Under the pieces are notes generated by a model. The model had not been told where the DNA came from and made no database searches. It saw only the letters and a program-made list of their open reading frames with translations. A stretch of 64,000 nucleotides of DNA from assembly GCF_963576675.1 (NCBI RefSeq), contig NC_088913.1, positions 22,771,001 to 22,835,000 of the forward strand. The letters are read 5' to 3'. Source of the DNA: Euphorbia lathyris (Eukaryota; Streptophyta; Magnoliopsida; Malpighiales; Euphorbiaceae). Positions 11,537-22,079 of this stretch are shown piece by piece (the first letter of the stretch is position 1; each line of letters opens with the position of its first letter). The position numbers and the translations under genes are program-made.

Positions 11537-11735
11537 TCATTACTTAATTAAAATAATACGTTGTGTATGCTAGAAGAACCCAGACACGAAAAAGACAACA
11601 TTTTTGTGAGAGGGGCATGGGTTTCGGAACAACATATTTTTTTCCAATTTTATATATAATCTTTAAAAGTGTCTTTATCATACAACATAAACGGCTCACC
11701 TTTAAAGCAATCAATACAGTTGCCTAGGACCCTAA
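11537..11735 (+). repeat. Direct repeat pair, copy 1
   Basis: About 200 bp from TTAATTAAAATAATACGTTG through the stretch ending in AAAGCAATCAATACA. It is repeated at 12060-12258 with substitutions. A shorter relative of the start lies at about 10625-10735. The sequence between the copies (11736-12059) is AT-rich and unassigned. The frame at 11233-11496 has no features of a real gene. Confidence 0.65.
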
Positions 11736-12059
11736 AATTAGAGCCCCGTATATGTTAATTATATATATATATATAATAAAGTTCAAATTTATCCTTATTG
11801 TTTTTTAGAAAGTTCATATTTACACCTATTATACGATATGATGCAATTTTACCGTATCATTTCTAAACAAGTTCAATTTTAGTCCTTCTTAATAAAATTT
11901 TTAAACAGGCCGGTTTACTCTTATTTAAATCATTATTTAAATATTTATTTTGTAGCTAACAGAGTTATAAACAACATGCCGAAGTTACTCACAAAAATTT
12001 GCTTAAATTGTTTACGATGTTATTAAAACAATTATAAATAACTTATCAAAATATATGAA

Positions 12060-12258
12060 ACTACTTCATTAAAATAATATATTGTATGAGCCATAAGGAC
12101 CCATGCAAGAAAAAGATAACATTTTTTTGAGAGGGTTAAAGAATGGGATATGGGAATCAGAACAACATATTTTCTTTCCTAATTTTATATATAATCCTTA
12201 AAAGTGTCTTTGTCATGCAATAGAAGCAGCTCACCTTAAAGGCAATCAATGCATATCC
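12060..12258 (+). repeat. Direct repeat pair, copy 2
   Basis: Second copy of the 11537-11735 repeat, offset by about 523 bp. It shares the landmarks AAAGTGTCTTTGTCATGCAA and ATTTTATATATAATCCTTAA with minor changes. Confidence 0.65.
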
Positions 12259-12315
12259 ACAATGTACCACACAAAATCATCTTAAGCATATCCACAATGT
12301 ACCACACAAAATCAA
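12251..12315 (+). repeat. 35-bp tandem duplication
   Basis: GCATATCCACAATGTACCAC plus ACAAAATCA occurs at 12251 and again at 12286, a perfect short tandem duplication with a 35-bp period. Confidence 0.85.
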
Positions 12316-12339
12316 ACTCCATAAGTCAATTAATCACCT

Positions 12340-13240
12340 CCGTCTTCGCCTCAGTTAACTCCCTCTCCTTGCTCTAGCGACGGGAATCTTCAGGAACATG
12401 TTATAATCAATATAGATAAGGAAACAACATAATACGGGCTACCCATCGCCTTCTTATTTGGACTAATGAGGAACCACTTCATCTTGGAACTCTTAAAGCT
12501 AGCCCTTTTATTTATAAGAGAAGTGGTCCAATCTTTACTCATGTTCTAGATAATGAGATTCTTGTAGAAATCAATTTCGGAGTCCAAATTAGATAAAATA
12601 TAAACACATTCAACGTAATTTCCAAATTTTGTAAAATCTTCACAAAGGCTAAAAGTTCTAGCCAATAATTGGGGGAATATGAGAGGGACATAACATGAAT
12701 TCTCGCCAGACATCCACAATACTATCAGTTAGGGGAAATTGCATTCCCTACTCTATGTGTTGGGTATAAATCACTAAAAAGCATTCATAGTCAATATTCA
12801 CCCTACAGGAGACGGAGGGAAGACAAACATCCATCTACTGAAGGTTAGGATACCCATAAATAAAATAGCACACCTTTTCTAGCGACAACAAGGAAGGTTG
12901 CTCCATAGTTGGAGGATTGGTTTTCTTCTCGAACGCTTTATCAATTTCAAAAGGTTTATTGGGATTTTTCTTTTTAGGAGCCATTGCCGCGGTCAAAGGA
13001 ACCAAAATAACCTTATAACTTGAAACAACAAACACAAGAAAACAAAATGAAAGTTAAAACCAAGAAAACTTACATTCAAATTCACTAGATTTCTAGAAAA
13101 GAAAAGTAAAACAACCCAATAGAGCATCAGTAGATGAAAGAAGAGTAAAAGAAATAAACTCACGAAACCTATCACCCTTTTATATGATCTAAAGAGAAAC
13201 TGAAAAGATGGTTATCATCATTACTACACAGTAATAATCA
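12340..13240 (-). pseudogene. Antisense ORF remnant upstream of a gypsy LTR
   Basis: The minus strand has a short open frame starting MAPKKKNPNKPFEIDKAF (ATG near 12981), followed by frames with many stops down to about 12340. It lies just 5' of, and in antisense to, the plus-strand LTR fragment at 13250-14140. Extra antisense ORFs between integrase and the 3' LTR are known in plant Tat-lineage gypsy elements. That this is one of them is inference from position and composition only; I recognise no domain. Confidence 0.35.
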
Positions 13241-13249
13241 AAGAGCATT

Positions 13250-14140
13250 GACTGCTCCAAGCATGCCTTTGCAAAAAGACGCCACCACCAACAACACGTG
13301 GCAAACAGGGATAAACAGTCGTCACCTTAAATAACACTCTCGACAGATAAACGCGCCCTGACACGTCTGTATTATCATAAACACCTCATAAACACAATCG
13401 ATGAAAGCCCACATAAACACCTCATCATCCCTCCTTTTAAATCGCCATAACAAAAGACACTGATCCAAACCCCTTAAAACGGGCACGGGGCCTTTCGACC
13501 CGACACGACCAAATTGAAAGCACGAGTCTCTAAGGTATAATACAAGAAAGGAAGTCTCGTCCTAAAGGACGCAAACCCCGGACGAGGGGAGGGACTTATA
13601 TAAAGCGAATACAAACTAGTCCATATGGCATTATCATAAAAGACCACATGGTCACCCATGAGTCATGATCCATATGGCACCATCACAAAAGATCACACAA
13701 TCACCCACAAAAATGGGTCGCATGACACTATTCAAGGTATCAATACTGATCCAGCCAGAGATCAAACCGTTATAGCACGTTGCCCCTAATCCCATCAATA
13801 ACAGACCTAGTAGGCTTGAAGTAAACACATTCCCGCTTAGTAGATACGAGTCCTCCTATAAACATATGTGACGAGTATCCCTACACGCTCTAGGATCTGT
13901 AACCACCTAAGTTAGCTCAAGTGCATTATAAATAGAGTGGTACAATCTTCAAAGTACACATCCAATCATTAACTCATTATTCACAACTTTAGTTTATTGT
14001 TGTATTCATCTTCATTTCGTTGTGAAAAGCTTACTTAGGCATCAGAGCGGGTTAGTTGATCTCCGACCCCTTCTTTTAATCATTTTTCTGTCTTATTGTA
14101 TGCTTACTCATGGATCTATATGATTCAACCACATCAACTC
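13250..14140 (+). mobile_element. Ty3-gypsy LTR fragment
   Basis: Plus-strand promoter layout: a TATA box (TATAAATAG, about 13927-13935), then a leader containing TTACTTAGGCATCAGAGCGG (about 14032-14051) and CTCCGACCCC, ending GATTCAACCACATCAA. The CATCAGAGCG and CTCCGAC signature and the same 3' end recur in the LTR at 20358-20703. This indicates a gypsy LTR U3-R-U5. No partner LTR or primer-binding site follows here, so it is a fragment. The frame at 13474-13659 is not a gene. Confidence 0.6.
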
Positions 14141-14400
14141 TCATATATAAAAACAAACGAAAAATAAAAGTTAAAGACCTTAAAATATATTTGTGAACTC
14201 ACTGATATAATATGTAACCTGTAGCACGTACATTATTAAATTATTATTCAGAATTAACGTACAAAAAATTTAAAATAAACCAAAAAACTTATACAAGAGA
14301 AGAAAAAAATATAATACATTAATAATAAAGATACAATTATCTTAAAATTATATAATTATTTTATAAAATGTGGAATTTGCAATTCCACCTATTTTGATAG

Positions 14401-14551
14401 GGTAAAAGCTATGCTTACTTTGTTTTTTACAAAGTAAGCATTACTTTGTGTGTTTTTACCATTGGATTAATTTTCTCATCCATCATCCAATGGTACAAAC
14501 ACGCCAAGTAATGGTACTTTGTTAAAAACAAAGTAACCATAGAAGACACCT
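14401..14551. mobile_element. Mutator-like MITE, TTACTTTGTTTTT family, copy 1
   Basis: Ends GGTAAAAGCTATGCTTACTT and inverted AGGTGTCTTCTATGGTTACT, with subterminal TTACTTTGTTTTTTACAAAG palindromes. The 9-bp direct duplication TTTTGATAG (14392-14400 and 14552-14560) is perfect. The element lies about 115 bp past the stop codon of the minus-strand secreted-protein gene. Other copies are at 58118-58278 and, shortened, at 18458-18518. Confidence 0.88.
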
Positions 14552-14667
14552 TTTTGATAGGATTTACTAAAAATATACAGTATATAATTTCACGGATTTC
14601 AAATCATAAAAATCTGAAATTGTTTGCGGTATAAAAAACCCTATTATGAAAATAAAAACAAAAATAA

Positions 14668-15000
14668 CTAAAAATAGCACCAATAAATAAACGAAACTAA
14701 TCCAAAATTTGAGACGGCTCGCCACAGAGAGATTTCCGGCGCCGATGCATTGTTCTTATGCCCTCTCGCACCACCACCGACAAAAGCACCACCACCGACG
14801 AGACCACCACGTCTTCCACCACCGCGTCCGCCGCCAAATCCAGTTCCTCCGCCGCCGAATCCAGTTCCTCTGCCGCCTAATGCAGTTCCGCCGCCTCCGA
14901 ATCCAGTTGCGGTGCCGCCACCCTTGGCTTTTGCTGTTGTTAATATTGAGGCAATGAGTAATGCCACAAAAATCATGGTTCCAATGTAGACTTTTTTCAT
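14668..15000 (-). CDS. Small secreted glycine-rich protein
   Basis: A 110-residue protein in one exon. Residues 1-26 form a classical signal peptide (MKK, then a hydrophobic core ending in TTAKA). Residues 27-78 are almost pure Gly-rich repeats (TGFGGGGT, GGGRGGG). Residues 79-91 are polar, and the tail (about 92-110) ends in the hydrophobic stretch FGLVSFIYWCYF. A secretory signal plus a C-terminal hydrophobic tail could mark a GPI-anchored or membrane-held cell-wall protein, but the tail is short and this is inference. The gene at 18546-18905 is a paralog with the same ends and a different core. The upstream minus strand has a decayed TATA (CATAAATAAAG, about 15080-15091). Glycine-rich cell-wall proteins are a loose class; no specific function can be assigned. 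Confidence 0.7.
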   Translation of the reverse strand: MKKVYIGTMIFVALLIASILTTAKAKGGGTATGFGGGGTALGGRGTGFGGGGTGFGGGRGGGRRGGLVGGGAFVGGGARGHKNNASAPEISLWRAVSNFGLVSFIYWCYF

Positions 15001-15514
15001 AATTCAGAATCAAGACGAATTAAAGAAAAATAACCATAAAAAATAACAAATTTAAATTATTGCAAGAGAGCTTTTATGATCTTTATTTATGAAAGAAAGA
15101 GTTTACTATATAATAATAGGAATATTAATTTACCAATTATATTTTGCTCATTGTATAGCCTATCAAATTTTACTATAAGGAGAAAACAAATTAGTCCTCA
15201 CTTGGATTAAGTATATGGACGAATAATAACATGAGATGTCCCGCCCGGTCTAGAGGGGATGGCACTGAGATAGAATGTCTGAGCAAGAGCGACTTTAAGG
15301 AATGGCGATGGACAAGAACAGATTCAGAGAGGGGCTTGGGAGAGGGTTGAGCAGCCATTGGTTTCGGGAAAATGCTAAAAATTCTACGTTAATTGTGTAC
15401 AAGACTTCAATTTTTTTTAGATAAAAACACTTTAGCATCCATAAATTACGAGATACCACCACAAACACCCTCTATCAGTGAATCTTGGATCCGTCAGTAG
15501 CGATGTGAGCATTT

Positions 15515-15600
15515 TATGGAGACAGTGAAACCGAAACTAGTTGTGATTATGGTGGTTCCAGCGGCCGTAGGGGTCTAGGCTCCCCTGTCTCTATGCCATA
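15515..15600 (-). repeat. GC-rich dispersed motif, second copy
   Basis: Reverse-orientation relative of the 883-965 motif, starting GAGACAGTGAAACCGAAACT and ending CCCCTGTCTC. The region 15110-15514 has no recognisable gene. Confidence 0.5.
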
Positions 15601-15678
15601 CCATTATTGTAACTATTATTAATCGTATGACAAAAAATTGTATTGTACTGCCTTTAGAGCACATGTATCTTGTTATTA

Positions 15679-15898
15679 AAAAGGTGTTTGTTTACTCCAT
15701 TTCCATCACATGTTTGTCTTTTTATGTTGAAAAATAGAGTTTTAGATGTTGGTTAGGAGCTGTTGTTTGCCTTTTCATACATGAAAACTAGCTTTTTACA
15801 AAAGCAGAGAATCTCTACTTTTCCAACAACAAATATCAAGCCATAACAGCAAATAATAAACAGCAACGACAAACAGCAAACAAACCAAATGGACCCTA
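15679..15898. mobile_element. hAT-like MITE
   Basis: Starts GGTGTTTGTTTACTCC and ends CAAACCAAATGGACCC, an inverted pair with AACAGCAAA subterminal repeats. Related copies are at 19419-19635 and, decayed, near 23415-23610 and 28370-28600. The region 15900-16960 that follows is AT-rich with no gene identified. Confidence 0.6.
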
Positions 15899-16964
15899 AG
15901 TATTTAATATATAGTTTACTTAAATTTTATGACCATCAATTCCAAGTGCAGATCAAACAATGTCACCTACTATATCTACACCAATTTTTAATTATGTGTA
16001 TTATTGTATTTAATATATAGTTTACTTAAATTTTTCTTATGAGTAGGCTAATTAAATAATATCGGTCCATTAATAATTATTTAATTAAATTAATTTTTGT
16101 ATTATTAATTGAGTGATTATTAAATTGGCAGTCTTCTGAATTTTAAAAAGGTCAAAGTCAGTTGAGAGGATCAGTTTTCTACTGAGGCCTTCTGGAAATT
16201 ATATAAAGAACTAGTGAACCAGTTACCAAGCCAAAACGTTACACTTTTTTTTTTCAATTTTCTGCACTTTTTCTTTTATTTCACTTCAGTACATTTCCTT
16301 GTAATTTTTAGTTTATTCAAGCAATCAAATTTTAGTTCTTACACTTTATATTTTCATCTTCTTACAATTTTGTAGCGTTCTTATGATTTATTTATTTTTC
16401 TTTGGTGTAGCTCTTGATAATATGAACCTTAAAAAATTATTCGGTTATTTTTATTTCTAACAATCGTTTGACAGTTAAATTCGACGCATTCACGTATAAA
16501 CCACTGATACGCTCTTAATTTCATTTTTACCACAAAAGGCCACAACATATTGTAACATCTTATTGTTAGTAATGATATAAAGTTTATCTAAAGTTTATCA
16601 TTATCACTTAAAGAGTTTAGGAGCCTAAACTAATAAAAGTAAAAAGGAAATAAAATAAAATCCTAATTTAAACTAATAAAATTAATTAAAACTATAACAC
16701 AAATATAAACTAAAAATAAAGAGACTAGAAATTTAGAAAAATAAATTAGAATTGCAAAAACTTCAACCTATCTAAACTAGGAAAAAAGAAAGTGGATTAA
16801 AGTGACTGAAATTGACTCAAAAAGTTACTAAAAATTTAATGACTTCAACTCAAATTCATAGAATAAGTTTACATAAGCTTTGTAACTAGAAAAGTTAAGG
16901 AAATGACTTAAACTAAGCCAAAAACTCTAAAAACAGTATATAAAGATATGAATAAAACAAGTTT

Positions 16965-17730
16965 ATCAACTACTCATTTATTTATTGAGTGTTCATATGA
17001 TAATGTCTTGTTGGACAACTTGAAATCTCAACCTCGATATCCCATCTATCACTTCTTTTATTAATTGGTTCGAGTTTCCGCTACAACGACACAATAAGTC
17101 TATTGTGGAGAAGGGCACATGATATTGTGGGTATTTAGCATCATAGAAACGACCATGTCTAACACCACCCTCTTGCATGCTTCTACTAATGTCACCCTTT
17201 TGTTGGGTTTTTATTCACAATACCTTCGAGCTCAAGCCATGCTATCTACTTATCCTCTTCACGCGTTATTCATTGGACTAGCCCCCTTCTAATTCGCTCA
17301 AAGTAAATGTGGATGTTGTATCTTTCTCTAAGTCAGGATAGAGTGGTCATGACTTTGTTATTCCCAAACATGGTGTTGTGGTGGGGTGCTTCTCTAAGTG
17401 TTCAGAATGTCTTCCCAAAGCTTTATGTGTTACAAAGGTTTTATCGTGACTTAAGAATTGTAATTTCACTAATATAATTCTTGAATCGGACCCATAACTA
17501 GTGGTCAACGCTTTTAAGCAAGATCCAAATGTGTTTGCTAGTGTTATTCACCGTTATCGTAATTTAGCTAGCCATATTGTAAGATTTTCTATTTTTTTCG
17601 ACAACGAGCCAATCAAGTTGGTCATAACTTAGTTAGGGTGGCACAATTCTATGTTAATCCGTCCTTTTGATCTCAATTTTGTGCAAGCCATTTTGACTGA
17701 TTGTGTAATTACTTCTAGTGCATAATAAAA
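16965..17730 (+). pseudogene. LINE 3' end: zinc-binding RT tail and RNase H-like domain, degraded
   Basis: Reading the plus strand gives THLFIECSYDNVLLDNL at about 16972, the His-Leu-Phe-x-Cys signature of the zf-RVT region that follows plant LINE reverse transcriptase. Further on, from about 17290, is an RNase H-like stretch with NVDVVSFSKSG, LESDP and FASVIHRYRNLASHI. The ESDP block matches the second catalytic acidic motif of the plant RVT_3 family. The frame is broken by several stops and shifts, so this is an old 5'-truncated LINE. Confidence 0.65.
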
Positions 17731-17744
17731 AAATTCTTCCTTTA

Positions 17745-18118
17745 GCCATTGTTTGAGAAGAAGTCAATGGAGGCAAATGGAAGGTTAAATATCACATTAA
17801 CCTTGTTTGAGAATTTTTTTTGGAGAGTAAATGAAGGTTAATGGAAGTTAAATGTTTACTTCCTTTAACCTTCAAACTCTAACCTCTAAATTGGGGGTTA
17901 ATGGAAGTAACCATTAATTTTTTTATCTATGGAGAGTAAATTTAATTTTCGCTCCTGTATATTTAAACTCTTAAACGAAGTTAAACTTTTAACCTCATTT
18001 ACATTCTATAAACTCCCAAACAAAGTTAATTTTTAACTTTCATTTCCATTACTTCCTTTAACTCCCACTTCGTTAACCTCCAAACACCAAAACAAAGGCT
18101 AATTTTTTTAGCCAAATA
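17745..18118. mobile_element. MITE-like element with TTAGCC(A/T)TTGTTT ends
   Basis: Begins TTAGCCATTGTTTG and ends with the complement of TTAGCCTTTGTTTTGG. The interior is built of AACCTTCA/TGAAGGTT and TTAACCTC motifs in both orientations. A second, truncated stretch of the same motifs ends at about 18310. No target duplication was found. Confidence 0.45.
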
Positions 18119-18457
18119 AAAACTAATAATTTATTTTTTTAGTAGGGATAAAAACTAATAAATTATTATTATTATTTAGAATTAATGTGTAAAAATAAAT
18201 AAAAAACTTATATAAGAAAAAAATACATTATGATAAAGATATAATTATTCTTTCTATTACTTCCTTTAACTCTCACTTTACTAACTTCAAAACAGCCAAA
18301 CAAAGGCTTTTTTTTAACCAAATAAAAATTAATAATTTATTATTATTATTTCGAATTAAAACAAAAAACTTATATAAGAGAAAAAAAAAAGAAATAATAC
18401 ATTATAATAAAAATACAATTATCTTAAAATATTTTGTGGTATAGAAAACACTACTAC

Positions 18458-18518
18458 GGGATAGAAGCTATGCTTAATGTTTACTTTGTTAAAAACAAAG
18501 TAAGCATAGAAGACACCT
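18458..18518. mobile_element. Mutator-like MITE, TTACTTTGTTTTT family, internally deleted
   Basis: Only about 60 bp remains: GATAGAAGCTATGC, a TTTACTTTGTTAAAAACAAA hairpin, and GCATAGAAGACACCT. It sits about 27 bp past the stop of the second secreted-protein gene. No convincing target duplication is visible. Confidence 0.6.
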
Positions 18519-18545
18519 CTGCCATAATAATAAAAACAAAAATAA

Positions 18546-18905
18546 CTAAAAAAAGCAACAATAAATAAATGACACTAATATAAAATATGAGATTGCACGC
18601 CTGGGAGAGATTTCCAAGACTGAACTGTTCTTTTTTCGTACTGTAGCACCGCCGGCACTAGCACCACCACCACCACCACCGACAACAGCACCACCGCTGC
18701 CTGATGATCGAGGTTCGGGGCCGGCAAGTTTAGGTTGTGGTGGTGTGCTGGATGATCGAGGTTCGGGGCCGGCAGGTTTAGGTTGTGGTGGTGTGCCGGC
18801 TGATCGAGGTTCGGGGCCGGCAGGTTTAGGTTGTGGTTGTGTTAATACTGAGGCAGTGAGTAATAAGGCCACAAAAATCATGGTTGTCATGTAGAGTTTT
18901 TTCAT
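18546..18905 (-). CDS. Small secreted protein with PQPKPAGPEPRSS repeats
   Basis: A 119-residue single-exon paralog of the 14668-15000 gene. It shares the N-terminal signal peptide (MKKLYMTTMIFVALLL) and the C-terminal tail (EISPRRAISYFILVSFIYCCFF in sense, with the last 9 residues nearly identical to the paralog). The middle differs completely: three copies of a 16-residue proline-rich repeat (PQPKPAGPEPRS plus a variable TP/SG linker; about residues 23-70) followed by a short Gly-rich block (about 71-88). On the minus strand a TATA box (CTATAAATAAAG, about 18965-18976) lies about 65 bp upstream of the ATG. It is probably an extracellular or wall-associated protein of unknown role. Downstream non-coding sequence is also shared with the paralog, indicating tandem duplication of the locus. 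Confidence 0.72.
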   Translation of the reverse strand: MKKLYMTTMIFVALLLTASVLTQPQPKPAGPEPRSAGTPPQPKPAGPEPRSSSTPPQPKLAGPEPRSSGSGGAVVGGGGGGASAGGATVRKKNSSVLEISPRRAISYFILVSFIYCCFF

Positions 18906-18985
18906 ATTTCAGAATCAAGAAAAACCATACACAAACTTCAATTATTGCAAGATACCTTATGGTCTTTATTTATAGAAAGAGTCTA

Positions 18986-19027
18986 CATAATAATAATAAT
19001 AATAACAATAATAATAACACGTTTTCA

Positions 19028-19063
<36 letters not shown>
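18986..19063. repeat. (AAT)n microsatellite, two blocks
   Basis: ATA/AAT trinucleotide runs at 18986-19014 and 19028-19062, just upstream of the minus-strand secreted-protein gene. Confidence 0.9.
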
Positions 19064-19097
19064 TACATGATAATGCTGGTAATAATATAGTGAATGC

Positions 19098-19418
19098 TTA
19101 ATGCATATTTACACCCTTAAACTTGACAAGTTTTGTTTATTGACACCTTGAACTGTCATCTTTAACAGATGAGGCGGCATAAAGAATGAACTCATTTCTT
19201 TTTCCATAGCGTGCAAATGTCACTCAATCTGTCAAAGATGTCAGATCAACGATTTTATATATAGGAAGTTCGAATGAGACAATTATATATGTGTAATAGG
19301 TTTTTAAAACTAATTATAAGTGTGTAATAGATTTGTAAGTCAACTATAAATGTGTAATATATTTATTTTAAAAATTCAAGGTGATAATGCGTAAAACTTA
19401 TCATATTTAAGAGTATAA
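19098..19418. mobile_element. MITE with TTAATGCATATTTACACCC end, copy 1
   Basis: The left end TTAATGCATATTTACACCCT plus AAACTTGACA matches the short complete element at 55253-55361. The right part contains the inverted TTCAAGGTGATAATGCGTAA and is decayed. Confidence 0.5.
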
Positions 19419-19635
19419 GGGGGTGTTTGGTAGCTGCTTTTCGACCTCATGTTTGCCTTTTCACTTTGAAAAGGAGAGTTTAAGGTGTTTGGTTAGACAC
19501 CTCCTGTTTGCCTTTTGTAGCCGAAAAGTAGCTTTTTATAAAAGCAGGGAATCCCTGCTTTTTGGAACAGCAGCCTTTTCAAACAGCAAACCGTAACAGG
19601 AAACAGCAAACAGTAGATAAAATAAACGGACCCTA
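19419..19635. mobile_element. hAT-like MITE
   Basis: Starts GGGGGTGTTTGGTAGCTGC and ends AAATAAACGGACCC. It has TTTGCCTTTT and AACAGCAAAC subterminal motifs in opposite orientation. It directly abuts the MITE to its left. The following stretch 19636-20357 has no supported gene. Confidence 0.6.
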
Positions 19636-20357
19636 AATATACATTAAGCGACATAATTAATGAACCTTATCTGTTGGGTCTGATTTTCCTAAAATGCTTT
19701 ATTTTGCAATAATTTATTTTTATATAGTTTACACAAAGTTGATATTATTTTCTCTAGAAAAGATAGTTTTATAGAAAGAAAAAGAGAGTTACGATCTATA
19801 GGAATACCTCTTCAAACCAACAAAGGAGAAGTTACATTCAAAAGAAAATAAAGGATCCAAAAGTGCTTTGTGAGATTTAGGGCATCATGTCATGTGTGGA
19901 TAACAGTTGCACACGATAGCCTATTCTTTGAAAGGATGTCGACAACTTACAAAATTAGAAAAAAAAAAAAAATACATTTAATTATAGAAATTCAAGTAAA
20001 AATACTTGTTTTTGAATTTTTTTTTAAAGAAAAATCAATAATTAAACTCTTAGAATTATCAAACAAATCATGTTAAAAAATAACAAAGGTTGATATCAAA
20101 CAAATATAACTCTGTCACGTGACAGCATAAAAACCCGAACCAGAATCTCAAAGATAAAGAGTTTGTGCCATCTCCTCTACAAAACACAATAATATGACTA
20201 CATATAGGGAAGTTTGATTTAGAAATACTCATTAGATTCAGTCAATGATCTATGAAAAGTACAAATTTCAACTTAAGAGATAACACTCACAAAAAGAAGA
20301 ACACTAGAAATATTGGGAGAAACACAACAGTTATTATAAAAAAAAACTAATAAGATG

Positions 20358-20703
20358 GCATAGGCCTAGCGGGCTTGGGGGGATATCAGACATCGACATC
20401 TGGGCATACTTCCTCCCATCAATAGGAAACATATGCCCCACCCTGCTCCACTATTTCTAACCGTTTTATATAACTAAATATCTGTATAAATAGAGTAAGC
20501 ACACGTCAAGGTAAGACATATTCATTCATTCTATTAAGCTCTCATTATAGCTTTATTTACTGACTATGATAATCTTTAAGTCCTTCCATAATTGACTTAC
20601 GCATCAGAGCAGATTCATTATACAAACGAACCCCCTTTGACGTTGCTTTTGTGCAGTTGCAGGTTGACACGTGGACTTGCATGATTCAACCACATCAAAT
20701 TGG
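20358..20703 (+). mobile_element. Ty3-gypsy 5' LTR fragment and primer-binding region
   Basis: It has a TATA box (CTGTATAAATAG, about 20482-20493), then GACTTACGCATCAGAGCAG (about 20596), and ends GATTCAACCACATCAA. Immediately after, ATTGGTGCGGTGAGCG stands where a gypsy primer-binding site is expected (TGGTGC instead of the more usual TGGCGC). The same 3' end as the 13250-14140 LTR shows they belong to related families. Confidence 0.6.
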
Positions 20704-21640
20704 TGCGGTGAGCGTGGACTGATACAATGATGGCTCGTTTAAGCAGTTCTATTGAAATTCCTTCCACTAGTGCACTCCCCACAACGAAGATCCAGAGAAC
20801 AACTGAAGAAGAAGCGCGCTGAACCCACTGGGCAAATGACGATCCAATCTTAGAAATGGTGGAAGAGATCTTAGAGCCCCATCAATAAAGGCTTGCGGGT
20901 GCAATCTCATGACGTTTGACAGAAAACCTTGACTATGTCTAGAAGGTCGTTAGTATCATGAGATAAGAGCATTCAAGAGGTCGGCAGTATTATGAGATAA
21001 GAGCATGTCATACAAATGGCAGAAGTAAAAGAAAAACTCATGATAGTAGAAAAAACATTCAAATACATGAATAAACCTGAATATACTAACTACTCGATTG
21101 GACATCACATCATCTGAAGCTGTTAATATTGACAAGACGGATCCCTAAAACTCCGAATGAAGGATCATGACACCCAATCAAGGGAAATGAGTCTCCCTAG
21201 TATGACGCCACCCGTTCCGTACCCCCCACACAATATAAAGGATATTAATCAATATGTCGATAGGCCAGTTCAGGCATGGGAAGGAAGATGACCCTACTTG
21301 AACAGGGATGCCAGATTCCATTCCTCGAAGGACTCATCACTAGTCGGCTGAATCCTGACCAGTTAGTCAGTAGAGAGTAGTCAAGCCCTGAACTCGAGAG
21401 CATTGGGCTCACAATCAAAGACGAGCCTTCAAGGCTAAATTCAGGTCAATGCAAAAAGAGCTTTACAAGCTTATAAGCAATATTACCGAGGCCAGGATCG
21501 ACGATGAGCATCTCGACGACACAGAGGTAGAAATATTCATGTGCAAAAGGATCATAAACAATTCGATGCCTCGATGGTTTAAATACACGATGTTACCATA
21601 TTTCCCAGTGACAAGTCTTTGATTAGGATTCCAATCACTT
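20704..21640 (+). pseudogene. Gypsy gag remnant
   Basis: An ATG at 20730 opens a short frame (MARLSSSIEIPSTSALPTT), soon broken. The frames that follow carry many stops and indels. A coherent stretch at about 21460-21630 reads LYKLISNITEARIDDEHL and on to MPRWFKYTMLPYFPVTSL, the kind of polar helical sequence seen at the start of gypsy gag. It is directly downstream of the LTR and in the same orientation, so it is the decayed internal part of that element. Confidence 0.5.
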
Positions 21641-21649
21641 GAAATCACA

Positions 21650-21900
21650 ATAACCGTCAGAAAAGGGGTCGGAGTCCGGTGAACCCTCTCCGATGCTAAA
21701 GTCAGTGATATTGTAGAGAGAATATAAAAAACTAAATGAAATATATCAGAATGATTAAGAAATCAGATACCTGGAATCTTGGAACACCTCTACTATTTAT
21801 AGATAATTAAGATTGTATCTTTGGACACATGACAGCTTATGATAGGTCATTGGACCCTATTTTTGCGTGCCCACAGAATTATAAAAGTGAAGAGCGTGTA
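21650..21900 (-). mobile_element. Ty3-gypsy LTR fragment, minus strand
   Basis: The minus strand reads a TATA-like CTATAAATAGTAGAGG (about 21793-21808), then ACTGACTTTAGCATCGGAGA (about 21692-21711) and GGACTCCGACCCCTTTTCTG, the U5 signature of plant gypsy LTRs. Orientation is opposite to the gag remnant at its left, so it belongs to a different insertion. 21900-22075 has no clear feature. Confidence 0.55.
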
Positions 21901-22079
21901 TTTGGAGTCCAGTGTATTGATTTGTCCACGTGTCTCCAAAATGCTCATCTAAAGACTACGTTCGACAATGTTAAGATGACCGAAGTCATGCCGGACCCAT
22001 CTGAAGACTACTTCGACTCCTTATCCTGAATGGGACAGGGCCCATCTGAGGTCCTTAAGTCATGCCAGACCTTTTTTAT

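Noticed and set aside
14709..15013. Three overlapping frames opposite or shifted to the glycine-rich gene (His/Arg-rich and Pro-rich)
   Set aside because: They are GC-rich repeat shadows of the minus-strand gene; only the minus frame has a signal peptide and a homologous partner.
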